Positions 12,942-24,640 of a stretch of 64,000 bases of DNA are shown piece by piece (the first letter of the stretch is position 1; every line of letters starts with the position of its first letter). The DNA is taken from positions 20,204,814-20,268,813 of the forward strand of contig OU744450.1 of NCBI GenBank assembly GCA_916610825.1. The letters are read 5' to 3'. Under the pieces are notes generated by a model. It searched no databases, was not told where the DNA came from, and saw nothing but the letters and a program-made list of their open reading frames with translations. The position numbers and the translations under genes were made by a program. This stretch comes from Haliclystus octoradiatus. Its lineage: Eukaryota; Cnidaria; Staurozoa; Stauromedusae; Haliclystidae.

Positions 12942-13148
12942 GTGAGTATAGTTCTAAGTGATGTATAATGAAGTCCCAAAATTATATTTTATATGGAATG
13001 TATTGACAATGCCGCTAAAGGTAAACTTAACTCTATCTGTAGTTACTTTGTCTCACAAAAGAAAAAAGTCACGATGTATTGAATGTATTGACAATGCCGC
13101 TAAAGGTAAACTTAACTCTATCTGTAATTACATTGTCATTCACAACAG
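12942..13148 (+). other. Intron-like insert in the Harbinger remnant
   Basis: The conserved 'YGP(V)' and 'HDAG' blocks are separated by a segment that starts GTGAGTATA and ends CACAACAG, so it looks like a phase-1 GT-AG intron. It contains two copies of an about 80-bp tandem unit (about 12997-13080 and 13082-13158), each with ATGCCGCTAAAGGTAAACTT and ending in TCACGATG. The second unit overlaps the downstream exon sequence. Confidence 0.5.
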
Positions 13149-13165
13149 GAAAAGATCACGATGAT

Positions 13166-13232
13166 GTAGCCTGCGTGAGACTAAACACTTTACACTTTCG
13201 TTAAGATGGGATTTAGTCTGCACGCAGGCTAC
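13166..13232. mobile_element. 67-bp hairpin element, TAGCCTGCGT ends
   Basis: GTAGCCTGCGTGAGACTAAA at the left is the inverted counterpart of TTTAGTCTGCACGCAGGCTAC at the right. The ends match the 6621-7477 element and the internal piece at 7131-7173. It interrupts the Harbinger reading frame at CACGAT/GCTGG, leaving GAT (or CGAT) repeated on both sides. This gives a direct view of the empty site and a very short target duplication. Confidence 0.65.
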
Positions 13233-13619
13233 GATGCTGGTATTCTAACCAATTCTGGTCTCTTGCAAGAGCTGGAGATACACTGCAATTCATGAGATGG
13301 AACGCCGTCATGTATCTACGGTGACCCCACAGCGCCCACACTTACAAGTCGGTTATCGAAATGTTGGCATTGATGACGACCAACAAGATTTCAATAAATC
13401 AATGAGTAAGGCTCGAATATCTGTAGAATGGTTATTCGGAGAAATCAATGGATACTTTGCTTTTCGTTAAATGCAAAATCAAAAAATCGGTCTATCCGAA
13501 GTTGGGACGATGTACAGGACTTGCACCCTATTAAGAATACGTTAACTTGCCTGTATGGTTCAAATACAGTCTCATTTATGCAACTACAGCCACAAACATT
13601 AGGGGAATAATTTCAATAG

Positions 13620-16600
13620 TAAATGTACTTTAAATAGAATGTCTGTAGATGAGTTATAGATATAGATAGATGTACTTTACAGTATCAATCAGTTTTGATC
13701 TGCGGTATGTAATTGGAATTGATTGTCATTTATTTATTGCAACATAGTATCAATAACACTTCAATGCTCATCTGTTTTCAATTACCATGCTATATTGGGG
13801 ACTGAAAAGAAAACAAGATTTAACATGAAGTATACACATGTATTCGTATATTTTCTTTACATTTAAAATCTACTTTGATAATAAAACAATGGCATATTTA
13901 TGATAACTGGTATTTGAAAAACAGTAAGAAAAGTACAGAGCAGACGATCGTGCACTGAAAAATGATATGTAGGTAGACACCTATTGGATGAAAACCACCA
14001 AGATAAGCTAAATTACAATTTCACAAAAATTTTTGGAGTTTTAAGCCTCTTCAGGCTAATTGCCATTCTCTTAGAAATGTAAACTCTTTCCTTTGAGCCA
14101 GGTTTATGAGAGAAAGGCTCATCAGCCAGACAAGCTATGGCAAACGTTAACTCGTGTTTTCTTTCCCATAGAAATTTAACTTCTATATACTCTTTTAGAT
14201 ACTTGGCAATTTCAATTATTTCAGCCATTCAATATATAGATATAATTGATACTTAGTAACTTTTGAAAAGATCGTCGTATATCAGGAACTGATGACGGTG
14301 GATTCGAAAGGTGATTCCCGCTAAATACACGCATAAAAATACCGTCGTCGTCACTTGGATCTGAAACTCTCTAATATATTACTTTCACTTTGTTTCTTTC
14401 TGTGTATTTATCTTCTTTGAAGAAGAGCATAATGCAGTGTTATATTGTAGAATCTAATTCTCGAAAATGTTGGTAAAACTTCACAGTCTTCTAGCATTGG
14501 ATAACGTCCTCACCTCCAGGGCGTATTATCTCGTCTTTGTCCACTCTTCTTTATTCAGTTTTTCATGGCCAATACTGTTTTAGTCAAATTTTGATAAATG
14601 TTTTGTCAGTCAGTTAGCAACTCACTGAGAGAGCATGACGTAGAGAGTAAGCTGTGCTACGCCATTTTGAATCTTTATACAAAGTCTGTCAGTTTTTTTG
14701 ACCCCTTTGTAGGGTGTTAATATGAGTCTGGCTTCTCCGTGTGACAATGAAATGGGCAATCAATTTCCTATCACATTTAGGCTGGATGTACAGTCTGGTA
14801 TATGGGGAGATCACACCACTCATCAGATGAGATCTCAACTGGGCGAGCTAGCCCTGCAAACCTGCACAGGCACTGCTTCAGAACAATATTGGACAATAGT
14901 GAATGGCCATCCCACTGGAAACCTTCCCAGACTTCAATGTAAAAATATTAGTGGATTGTTTCTAATTTCCTGAAAACACAAACTTTTTTCTTCTTCGTAT
15001 TGCGCAAATTGATTCATGGCTGATTTACTTTTGTGAAGAAAATGATCACAAGAGCCTACCTCTTTCTATCCAATCAATCAGCTTGTATCAAATGAGGACA
15101 TAATCCGCTACAGATCATCAATGCCAGCCTGGATGCATAGGATATTCATACCATTACTCTTTACTATGAAAGATGTGCAAGTCTTTGGGTGGATCTCCTT
15201 TTACACAACAATCGATATGCCCCCTTCTGGATCCAAATACTCTTACTTAAGTACAACTGCTTAAGAATGATGTAAGGTATCCTATCAATTGTGAAAGTAC
15301 ACATCTGAGTTTGTCTTGAAAGTAACATTGATGAAATTTATAGTTAGACATTAAAAATATCTAACAAATGTACAGTCATTTTCTCTGCACAAAATCACAC
15401 AATTGGATCTTCCCCTCAAATTCTTCAAGCGTTTTTCCATCTTTTGGGGCAATAATTTTGTTGCCCGACCAACACCACCTTTGTAGAGCATATGTTTACA
15501 TTAACAAATAAGCAAATCAATTGTTGAAATATGTACATAAATTATAATCTAAGTAATGATTAAGATCAACATTTCTCAAAACGCAGAACATACTGGAACT
15601 GAATGCAGAACTGAATTCATTCAGTTCCAGTAGAAAAATTAAATAGCGTTGAGCAACGCTAGAAATTCTGCAAACAAGCAATGTAGTGATCATACTATCT
15701 GGTTGCACTATATAGAGAGTGAAAGGGTGGGTTGGATTGGAGTTTCTTAAACTTACCACGGGTGCAAACAACAACGTTAGTTCAATCCGATCGGATTCGA
15801 AATCAGAAAGTCAATCCGATCCGATTTGGGGGTGGATTTGCACACCTTTTAGCGGATCTTGACAATGGCGAGGAAATGTTGGATCAATTTAGTCAGTAAG
15901 CTTGACAACATTTAATAGAAACTGGTGTGCACTTGATCCTACAATAAATAGTGTTTTCTGATTTGTCAATAATGCTGTTGATCCTTAGAGCACTCATGAT
16001 TTTCAACATAAGTCATTTTGTTTTGTGCGAAAGTAATTTCTAATATATGAGGCAGAATATCAATGAAAGTGCTCAATGCTAAACGCAGAGCAATATAGAA
16101 TTGTGAATATTATTAATGAAGTTAAGATAATCAATAAACCGTCTGAAAAGCATACCTATACAAAATTCAGAGTAACATACTAGGCCTACTCATAATCTTT
16201 AAGTCACTCTTTCCATATATCAGAATGTAAATATGTATATACATGTATATCAGTATATCGTTTTTGATGGTTCAGGTTTACCATACTATGTGGATCCACC
16301 CAGCATTGGATTTGGAAAAAGTATAAAGATAAAAAGTTTGAGGCAAACATGGAAAAACAATACCAGAAATTGTGTAATAATGCTAATCATGCAACACTCA
16401 TGATTCCTAAAGCAATTAATGGAAAATCTGGCTAATTAGTTCATTAAGTCATTGTTATATTCATGTCAAACTCAAAAAGAAATAAAAGAGCAATTGATGA
16501 CCTATAATTTCATTTCAATTTTGAAATTTTATTTGAAGCGTTGTGAACATCATTCGCTTATTCCCAGTTCACGAGATGGTGTCAATCTCAGTGTGACCGC

Positions 16601-19600
16601 TCATGCCGCAGACAGTTTGTTTACATTATCTGTGATTCACCAAAAATGCAAGATTGATTCTTTTTATTGAAAACTAGTATAATTTAGTCATATAGAAATC
16701 ATTAGTAATTAAAACAAAAATCAGTCAACCGAAGCAGACAAAAATGTTTGCATTAGACCTATTCGTATGATAATATTTAACAACAAAATGATATCGGTTA
16801 AGTTATGTGATTACCATTAAAATGAATTAGTAGATTTCCTAGCAACGTTAAGTCGTTAACCATTCTAGCCTCAGGGTACGGGAAGAGTCAGGATCCCAGG
16901 ATCTAGGATCCCGGAAGTCTGAGATAAATTGATCAAAAATCAGAAGTTTGTAATTTTTGTAAAGAAGAAATTAGTAGAGATTCTGCAGACATTCTTGACT
17001 TTGAAAAATTCTTCAAATTGCGAAGCTAGATTCTCATAATTATGAAGATATTCATTGTTTGGTTTTAATAATTGTTCGTTGTGGAGCAAAATTTTCAACA
17101 AAAAATTTAGAAAAAGTTAGGATTGTGGAAGATAAAAATATTTTCGGGCCCTGCCTAGACTTATTTCAGACATAAGTTTTTCAAAAAGGTCACATGCATA
17201 TGACTGCAATGCTCAGGCACATCATATCAACTTCAGAAAATGCATTAGAAAATGTTGATATAAAAATGAGATGGTTTGCTTTGGCCTTTACACAACCCAG
17301 TCAGATCATTACTTAACATGTTTCCTAGACTGCATACACTTTGCAATTGGAAATCATTAATATCATCAAACACCAAAATATCTCTTTGAATATTCAGATG
17401 TTTATGAGACAATGATATCCTTTGTCCGCAAACAATGTTATCCTTTGTTCACAAACAAAGTAATTCTTTGTTCACAAATAATAGAAAAGGCATAGTACTG
17501 ACTTTAAATAGTCAATATTTAGTTTTCTTACAAAGAAAAACAGATTTTTATGAAAGACGCAGTTGAATAATGAATATTCATTTAATTAAAGTCGAACCTA
17601 TCATTTGGGCACATGCCTTAGCCGGATACGTCAAGCACTGCTGTTGATAACTTCTATAAATTTACTACTGGTTTAAGCGTACACAGACAAATGGCTCGTT
17701 TATAAAAATTAGGGTTAGGACAACTGTTCTGAAAATAATTAGTTCTGCCGAACATCAGTGGGAAATTTTACGAAGCAGAAAACAATCAAGATCGAAAAAT
17801 CAACCAATTTGTCAATCTTTGAATCATTTGTTCTCAGACAACAAAATTTAATCCAATTATTTATTCGAAAGTCATCAATAAATGTGGTACAATGTTTAGT
17901 ATTTACATTGATTACTACAGTACTTCAAAATGATTACTGCTCTGTTTTATTTACATCACTTTGCAATTCAAAACGGCTTTTCTTTAGTGTACATATCGAG
18001 GCAAATAACATTATATGTTAAAGTATGCCAACATCATTACACTTATATTTCTACACGCAAAACAAAAGGCGGAATCGTTTACCTTTTCTCATTAGATATT
18101 CACTGTTTAATCAAATCCTCCTAGTTTCTTTCCATATTCTTTAGCGTATTGAGCTATATACCTTCAAAAGTGGAACTTTTCCTTTTTAATTGGTCATTTT
18201 TCTTGTGCGGCTAGCATTACTTTGCACATAAGCATGATTATTGTGTTGCTACGCAATGATGATGGAGCACGAGCAGGAACCGACAGAAAATAGATTTTTA
18301 AGACTAGTTTGAGGTGAAAAACATTGGGCTTCCAGTAACGTTGCATAGCAACCACAATAAATATGTTGATGTATCAAATAAGGTATATAGCTCTCTTTTG
18401 ATTGCATGATACAATAAGAAAAGAAGCTAGAATGCATGATCCGAATGAACAGTTCAATATTTAATTTGAAAGTAAAACGATTCCGCATTTCGCTTGCGTG
18501 TAGAAATATAAATGTAGTGATGTCGGCTGGACATCACGGTCTCGTCAAACTATCTTGTGGAAAATAATATTGTTCCTTGTTTGTTTTAAAAAAGTGGGAC
18601 ACTTCAAAATATCATGCTCAAGGTCAATTTTGACGGGAAAGGGTCACGCTGTGCAAAAGCTGTATATAAATCTGTTGTATCCCAAAAGGCGATATATACA
18701 TCTACGTTGTGCATAAACTATGTCACATCAGTCTGATTTTAATAGGAGGTTTGGACAATACAACAGAGCGTATTACACAGACCCTATCCTTTTGTGAATG
18801 AATTGCGGTCTGAGACGCAGGCTAGTTTTTCTAAAAAATAAGGAAATTAACTGCTAAATGGAATAAATCCACATCCCAGCAAAAACTATAATTTCACAGT
18901 TTTTTTCGATGGCCTGGATACTGATTGCCGCTCTTTGATTTTCAATTGAAATTAATTATTATAACTTGGCTCCATCATTATTGATTTTTATTCAATTATC
19001 CGGTGTTGTCAACATGCAAGCATGCACTATATTGTGTGTCCCGCATCAATTGTTTTTGCAAATTATTACTCAGATGTTTATAAAATGAATCTCAACTGAC
19101 TCGAGGAAATATTTAGTGTCAGATTGAATCCAACTGAACAATGACTGCTAGAAGTCACAATCAACATTTTCAATTTATTTTACAGGTATGCTTGTTGACG
19201 ATACCCTGAATTATCACTCAAATGTTCTTATCATAAGTAGTTTGAATTATTTAATTATTCAATGATCTCCGAAAATAAACAAGCATATTCGCTTGAGATG
19301 TGACGATAGTTAGATTAGATAAATCCACAACATAAAACAATATAAAATTACCCTTTTGTACAGTATTACAAAGTAATACTGCTATGCTGCTACTATTATT
19401 GCAAGCAAATAGCAATTACATAAACATGTTGGATTTATTCATTAACTGATTTGATCAACTTTTCGATTGACTAATTTATTTAATTTATATCATGCATCAA
19501 AATAAACAAATGCTTCAGAATATTAACTATTATACAAGTTCAGCATACACGATCAGTTGCTTTTCTACATAGGTCTAGCCTACCAGCTACCACACAGGAG

Positions 19601-20450
19601 AGGTCAAAGCAAAACTGAAGAGTTACATTTGAAAGTCACAGATTGCAATCATTTTGGATAAGCAGTGAAACTTTTGGAGGGGAAATTGATAAAAGTCATC
19701 GATTAGAATTGACTGATAGTGTTTTACTTACGATCAGACATGTTCACTTCTTGTTCTTTGCAAATAAAAAACAGGCTGCTCGTGTGTGGATCTGTAATCT
19801 GTTGCCAAATGAAATGTACAAGGCATAAATAAGCCAAATCATATACAACTTTTACCGTATATCGTATAAATAAATAACTTCAGACGGCTTACTTTGGCCC
19901 AGCGTTTCTCTGACTCCAAATCAATCCAATATAAACGTAAAATTATAACGCAACAGCAAACTCGACTCGCGATCGTCAAATAAGGACGATGAAAAGCACG
20001 CAAGCAAAATAGCATAATGGCGCGAGTGTGGATTACTACACCTGCTCTGATTGGCTAAAATATGCGCGGCAAATGGGTTGTGAGAACATGGTGGCACTTT
20101 GTGGAACCACTTCCGCCGCTCATTGTCCATATCAAAATGGCGTAGCAAGTTTGCAGAGACGAAGTAACCTATTACGAGGTCTCCCCAAACGGTTACCACT
20201 CCAAATGCAAGTATCGTAGATAGAATCATTCGTCACGCATGGTCACGTTCGCAAAACTTTTTCAGTATTGCCTTACAAAGACCATTAAATTTTAGTCCTT
20301 AAATACTATCGGAGTGTTACAAACTTGATGTTTACATAATTATGTGTTAAATTAGAAGTAGATTACTTGCTTCTTGATCCTATATGCAGTGCATTTATCA
20401 GGAAATTAATTAAATAGAACAAAGTGGATAATGTTCCGGCAGCCGAAATC
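13620..20450. other. AT-rich noncoding stretch with scattered repeats
   Basis: No gene could be supported. The 14722-14973 frame starts with ATG and has mixed composition but no recognised domain. The 14013-14228 and 17758-18021 frames are likewise unrecognised. Around 20000-20180 GC rises, with an inverted CCAAT (GATTGGCT, about 20047) and two AATGGCG motifs, so a TATA-less promoter is possible. A dispersed repeat copy sits at 18541-18720 and a TAGCCTGCGT-type end near 18810-18825. Confidence 0.45.
18541..18720. repeat. Dispersed repeat, copy A
   Basis: This segment and 45222-45420 share several blocks in the same order and orientation: GTCAAACT(A/C)TCTTGTGGAAAA, AAAAGTGGGACA, GGTCAATTTTGACGGG and GGCGATATATACAT. 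Spacing differs by small indels. Neither copy codes for protein. It is an unclassified interspersed repeat. Confidence 0.65.
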
Positions 20451-20454
20451 CTGA

Positions 20455-21205
20455 GTACTAGCAAGATATTATAATAGAACTAAGATAGTCTAAGTCTAAC
20501 TGAGATTTGTGTTTTCAAGAGTTTTAAACAGGCCATAATATCATCTTACCTTGTGAAAATCAACCAAGTAAAATGTGTTTAAGCATCCTCAAGTATTAAA
20601 TAATTCAAATTTAAAAACAGCATCTTTGTCCGACTTTAATGACATCCTCAAGAATCTATCTTTGTTAATCCAATATCGATCATTTCCAAACATTTTGATC
20701 ACTTCTGCCACGGCAGAATCACTGAGAATTGGCCTCAAAAGCTATTATAAGATCATCTCGTTTTGATGCGAAACAATTTTTGGGTTCAGATTATCAATCA
20801 AGCAAACTTAGTTTCTTGTGAAAAGCAAAACATTTATTCTCGCGGTTCAGATGAAATCATGAAACCCGGTTCTGTTTGATTTATAATCTGACCCCCCGAA
20901 AGTTTTTAGCATCAAAACGAGATGACCTTAAAATAGCTTTTGATGCCAATTCTTAGTGAAAACCCGATCAAAATGTTTGGAAATGATTGATATTGAGTCA
21001 ACAAAGATAGAATTTTGAGGATGTTATTGATGCCAGTACGAAGATGTTGTTTTTAAATTTGAATTATTTAATACTTGACGATGTTAAATAAATTTTATTT
21101 GATTTATTTTCACGAAGGTAAGATAATATTATGGCCTGTTTAAAACTCTTTAAAACACAAATCTAAGTTAGACTATCTTGCTTCTATTATAATATCTTGC
21201 TACCG
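20455..21205. mobile_element. Foldback-type element with about 300-bp inverted arms
   Basis: The left arm (about 20455-20765) starts GTACTAGCAAGATATTATAA. The right arm (about 20915-21205) ends TTATAATATCTTGCTACC. They are reverse complements over roughly 300 bases with scattered differences. A spacer of about 150 bases holds CAGATGAAATCATGAAACCC. No transposase is encoded; the 20575-20766 frame is a shadow. This is a long-inverted-repeat nonautonomous DNA element. Confidence 0.8.
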
Positions 21206-21545
21206 TCCAGTAATGCATTCATTTAGCACCATTTCTTATTAAATAATCCATTGGCACTTTGCAGTATAAAAATATTGGTATTGCTTTGTCAATGAAGAGT
21301 AACAAAAAAAAAAGTTCAATGGACATTTACGCACTATTTGCACAAATCACATACTAAAATATTTTACTTCAAAATGCTTCCGTTTCTAATTTCATAAACC
21401 ACGGTAATCGAATGTTCGATAATTCACTATTCGATTATTATTATTATCGAATATTATATTAATTAATTAATTAATATTAATCGAAATCTTCTGTTCTAGT
21501 GTTACCATTCAAGTAAACAGTAAATACAAACATTGTGCACGACTG

Positions 21546-21840
21546 CAAGAAACTGAGAATTGGCCTCAAAAGCTATTATAAGATCATCTCGTTTTGATGC
21601 TAAAAACTTTCGGGGGGTCAGATTATCAATCAAACAGAACCGGGTTTCATGATTTCATCTGAACCGCACGAATAAATGTTTTGCTTTTCACAAGAAACTA
21701 AATTTGTTTGGTTGATAATCTGAACCCCGCAATTTTTTCGCATCAAACGAGATGATCTTAAAATAGCTTTTTCAAAAAACTAATTAAAACACAAATCTGA
21801 GTTAGACTATCTTGGTTCTATTATAATATCTTGGTACTAG
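21546..21840. mobile_element. Partial second foldback copy, opposite orientation
   Basis: It repeats the spacer and one arm of the 20455-21205 element with the spacer inverted (TTTCGGGGGGTCAGATTATC reads forward here). It ends CTATTATAATATCTTGGTAC. Part of the arm is deleted near 21775. The intervening 21206-21545 sequence is unrelated and AT-rich. Confidence 0.75.
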
Positions 21841-21859
21841 AGATAATGACCCGTGCGTC

Positions 21860-21989
21860 TTCTGCGCATGCGTATTGTGTTGTTTGCGTTTCTCTGACAT
21901 TCGTTCAAGATGCAATGGCGACGGACGGTCCTGAGGGATTCACGACGCTAGATGCCACACCAAACCATTCTTCTAAACTTATAGAAAAG
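21860..21989 (+). promoter_or_regulatory. NRF1-like site and candidate first exon
   Basis: A TGCGCATGCG sequence (about 21863-21872) matches the core of an NRF1 site. About 43 bases downstream, ATGGCGACGG (ATG 21915-21917) opens a frame of 25 codons (MATDGPEGFTTLDATPNHSS...) that ends at an AAG|GTGAAC donor-like boundary at 21989/21990, phase 0. An NRF1 site with ATGGCG is the usual arrangement of a housekeeping first exon. No second exon was found, so this is a weak call. It begins right at the edge of the foldback element. Confidence 0.3.
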
Positions 21990-22079
21990 GTGAACGAACT
22001 CGGTTTCGGTTTTGAGTTTCAGAGTTTTGACTTTTGGTATACCACAAAATCAGAATTGGTAGGCATATAGCATCAGTTA

Positions 22080-23290
22080 CAGGATAAGGAAATGCCTAAT
22101 AAGTAATTATCCTATATTGTTACAAATCACCAAAGTAATAATGTTTTTAAATATTGTTAGCCTACATAAATATTCTCTGAATCACGAAGAGCGTCAAATA
22201 AATGTTACGACCACTCAAATATTGAAAACGCTGGGTCGCATCGCTGAAAACCTTCGATAAATCAAACACAGAATAAAATGATTAATGCATAGATATGTTG
22301 AATATCGTTTATGTTTTATAATTATTGCAAATAGTCGATCCAATCTATGTTGTCGGTGCTATGAATTTTTTTACAAACTATTTAAGATTTAATTTGGATC
22401 GATCGACACAGTCATGTCTACTATCTACATACGCATGCGCAAAGGACCCACTAAACATTATCTTTTGATGACAGCTTTCCGGCAGCCGGAACAGTATTCA
22501 CCACGTAAAAAGAAAGAGTCAAAGTTTACTGAGATGTATGTTTAGTCAATGTTGACCTCTGAAAGTAAAATTTATTTCCCCGCAACCGACCATATGCCAT
22601 TTTGTCATTTTAACACAACATAAAGTCATGTGAAGACTGTGAAAGTAATAATTATTATAATAATGTCAACAGTTGAGCATTCAAAATTCTATAATCATGC
22701 TGACAGTTGTCATTAGCATATATATGTATATCTTTTACAAAGCATTAGCATTTATGACCCAAAAAATGACCTTTATCAATTGGTATATAAATTGGGCTGG
22801 AAATGATCTAGATCAGTATATGATAGAGAGCCAATCAAAAGTAAAATATTATGAAAACTACGCAAAAGAATGGGTCACAGGCCTTTTGGTCAATATTTAG
22901 ACGGTAATCTATAGAAATACAAACTTGTAAATTCTACTTCAACCGATTTTAATAATTCATTTTGCATCTGGTACCTTCGTACATTTACTGCAAATCTACA
23001 ACGAGCTTTTTATATAAATGAAAAATAAAAAGTTTTCGCAATAAAGGTTAGTGAGACAGAGATGTTCACAGTCAAGTGCTGTTTCAAAGTTGAATAACTT
23101 GTTTATTTTTAATTTTATTTGAAACTCGCGGTATATTTTTAGTAAATGAACGAATGAACAAGATGCAAAAAGAATTTTAAAAATCGGTAAAACAGAATTT
23201 AAACGCCTGTGTTTTAGATAGTACTTTTTTGACGACTATACTGTCAGCATTATTCAATAATATGATAAGTAGCTTCTTCTTAAAACCTTT
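22080..23290. other. AT-rich noncoding stretch
   Basis: No supported gene. There is another NRF1-like ACGCATGCGCA near 22430. The 22673-22900 frame (hydrophobic start) is unrecognised and has no support. Confidence 0.45.
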
Positions 23291-23294
23291 TAAG

Positions 23295-24640
23295 GAAAAA
23301 GTCAATGGCAACAATTTCTCAGTTTTATTTGTGATCTCAACGTCGTTTCGGTTTCGTCGATTTTGTAATTCATATAGTGTATAAGTTTTAAAATGAAGTA
23401 GATTTGCATGTTAATAATTTTATATTTTAACAATTAAAACAATACTGAGCGGATTGAATCCGCTTGGGAGTTTAAGTTCGGTTTTAAGTCTTCAATAAAC
23501 AGCATTTCGTAAATTAAACCATCCCATTTTGAATTGCAGTGTCTTAAAACACCAAGTTCTAAACGAGGGTAGTCAATTACTTATATTTCTTAACCAAATA
23601 CATCAGTCAATTACTTTTACAATGGAAACGCAGAGGGACGGAAAATTACCTTTTCTTGACTTACTTTTACAAACGATGGTAATTCTGTAGTCAATAGGAA
23701 GTTTAGCGGAAGAAAACCAACACTGGTCTTTTATTACATTTTAATAGTAATGTCGACAAACGTTATAAAACCGGTCTTTAAAAACCTTATTGCACAGAGC
23801 TGTTTGTCTATGTTCATCGGAAGAATATTTTAAACTTGAATTTAGCAACATAAAACATATTTTTATTGATCTTAAATATCCTGTATCTCTTTTAACTTTC
23901 TATGTTATCATTTTAACTTTTACTATTTTAAAAATTTTACACCTATTTTAAAAGTAGATCCTGAAGTCATTATCAAGTTGCCTTTCAAAGATCAAAGCTC
24001 CAGTAGCAAATTAAGACAAGAAGCATCACTTTGCAAAAAAATCGATGTTAATATTTTACCTCTTTTTACAAGTCAAGAGTTAAAAGAAGATCTCAGATAC
24101 CGTGAACAGAAGCCTGAGCTAGTTACGAAAAAATGTGTTGTCTATTTATTTAAATGTGGCTTGCGTACTTCGAGCTATGTAGGATATACAAAAAACCACC
24201 TACACGAAAGAATAAAAACACATAATTCGTCATCTTCTGCCATTGGACGACATGTAAAAGAGCATCAGCAAACAACGGACGATGTTATTAATCAAATTAG
24301 CGTTTTAAGACACTGCAATTCAAAATGGGATTGTTTAATTCACGAAGTGCTGTTTATTAAGGACCTAAAGCCGAACTTGAACTCCCAAGCGCGGATTCAA
24401 TCCGCTTAGTATTGTATTAATTGTTAAAATGTAAATTCTTAGCATGCAAATTATTAAATCTATTTCATTTTAAAGCTTATATACTATATAAATTACAAAA
24501 TCTATTAAATTTAAACCTATATATTTATGTACAATTTGAAATTTTATTTCTTGAAAATGGTTAGAGACATTAGCCGAAACGACATTGAGATCATAAAAAA
24601 TTGAGAAACTGTTGCTACTGACTTTTTTCTTGAAAAAAAA
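23295..24640 (+). mobile_element. Penelope-like element remnant
   Basis: Reverse-transcriptase debris near 23624-23860 includes ETQRDGKLPFLDL, the pre-thumb signature of Penelope RTs, with stops and shifts. It is followed by an intact C-terminal frame (23978-24409) carrying a GIY-YIG endonuclease: VYLFKCG...YVGYT..HLHERIKTH, then EVLFIKDLKPNLN. The 5' side (about 23295-23560) is an inverted copy of the 3' side (about 24300-24640), including the end of the endonuclease frame. Terminal partial copies in inverted orientation are known for Penelope elements. The element is 5'-truncated and dead. Confidence 0.8.
23978..24409 (+). pseudogene. GIY-YIG endonuclease domain of a Penelope element
   Basis: The open frame covers the C-terminal part of a Penelope polyprotein. 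The GIY-YIG core appears as VYLF (about residue 55) and YVGYT (about residue 68), followed by the Arg of HERIKTH (about residue 78). A conserved C-terminal block EVLFIKDLKPNLN follows. In the family this nickase primes target-site reverse transcription. The start is not a real one, because the frame is the tail of a longer protein whose RT part is broken upstream. Confidence 0.8.

Larger units (their letters stand above)
12410..13620 (+). pseudogene. PIF/Harbinger transposase, degraded
   Basis: Coding blocks appear in the family order. FRFEKYDLQRLARALELPD and YRFGDIVSRLGR lie near 12470-12640, followed by a stretch ending near 12770. NCWGFIDGTVRPICRPTQGQ, a DDE core block with the first catalytic Asp in FIDG, lies at 12785-12844, then LKFQSVVAVNGLIANLYGPV. 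DAGILTNSGLLQELE lies at about 13234-13278, SVEWLFGEINGYF at about 13420-13460, and the C terminus TLTCLYGSNTVSF near 13535-13575. HARBI1-like transposases cut and paste DNA together with a Myb-like partner, which is not seen here. There is a frameshift between about 12740 and 12780, an intron-like insert (12942-13148), a hairpin element (13166-13232), and frameshifts and a stop near 13290-13470. The gene is dead as it stands. Confidence 0.85.

Noticed and set aside
19921-20229. Minus-strand 102-codon frame with ATG and some hydrophobic start
   Set aside because: No recognised domain, no donor or partner exon; kept only as a possible promoter-like GC-rich stretch.
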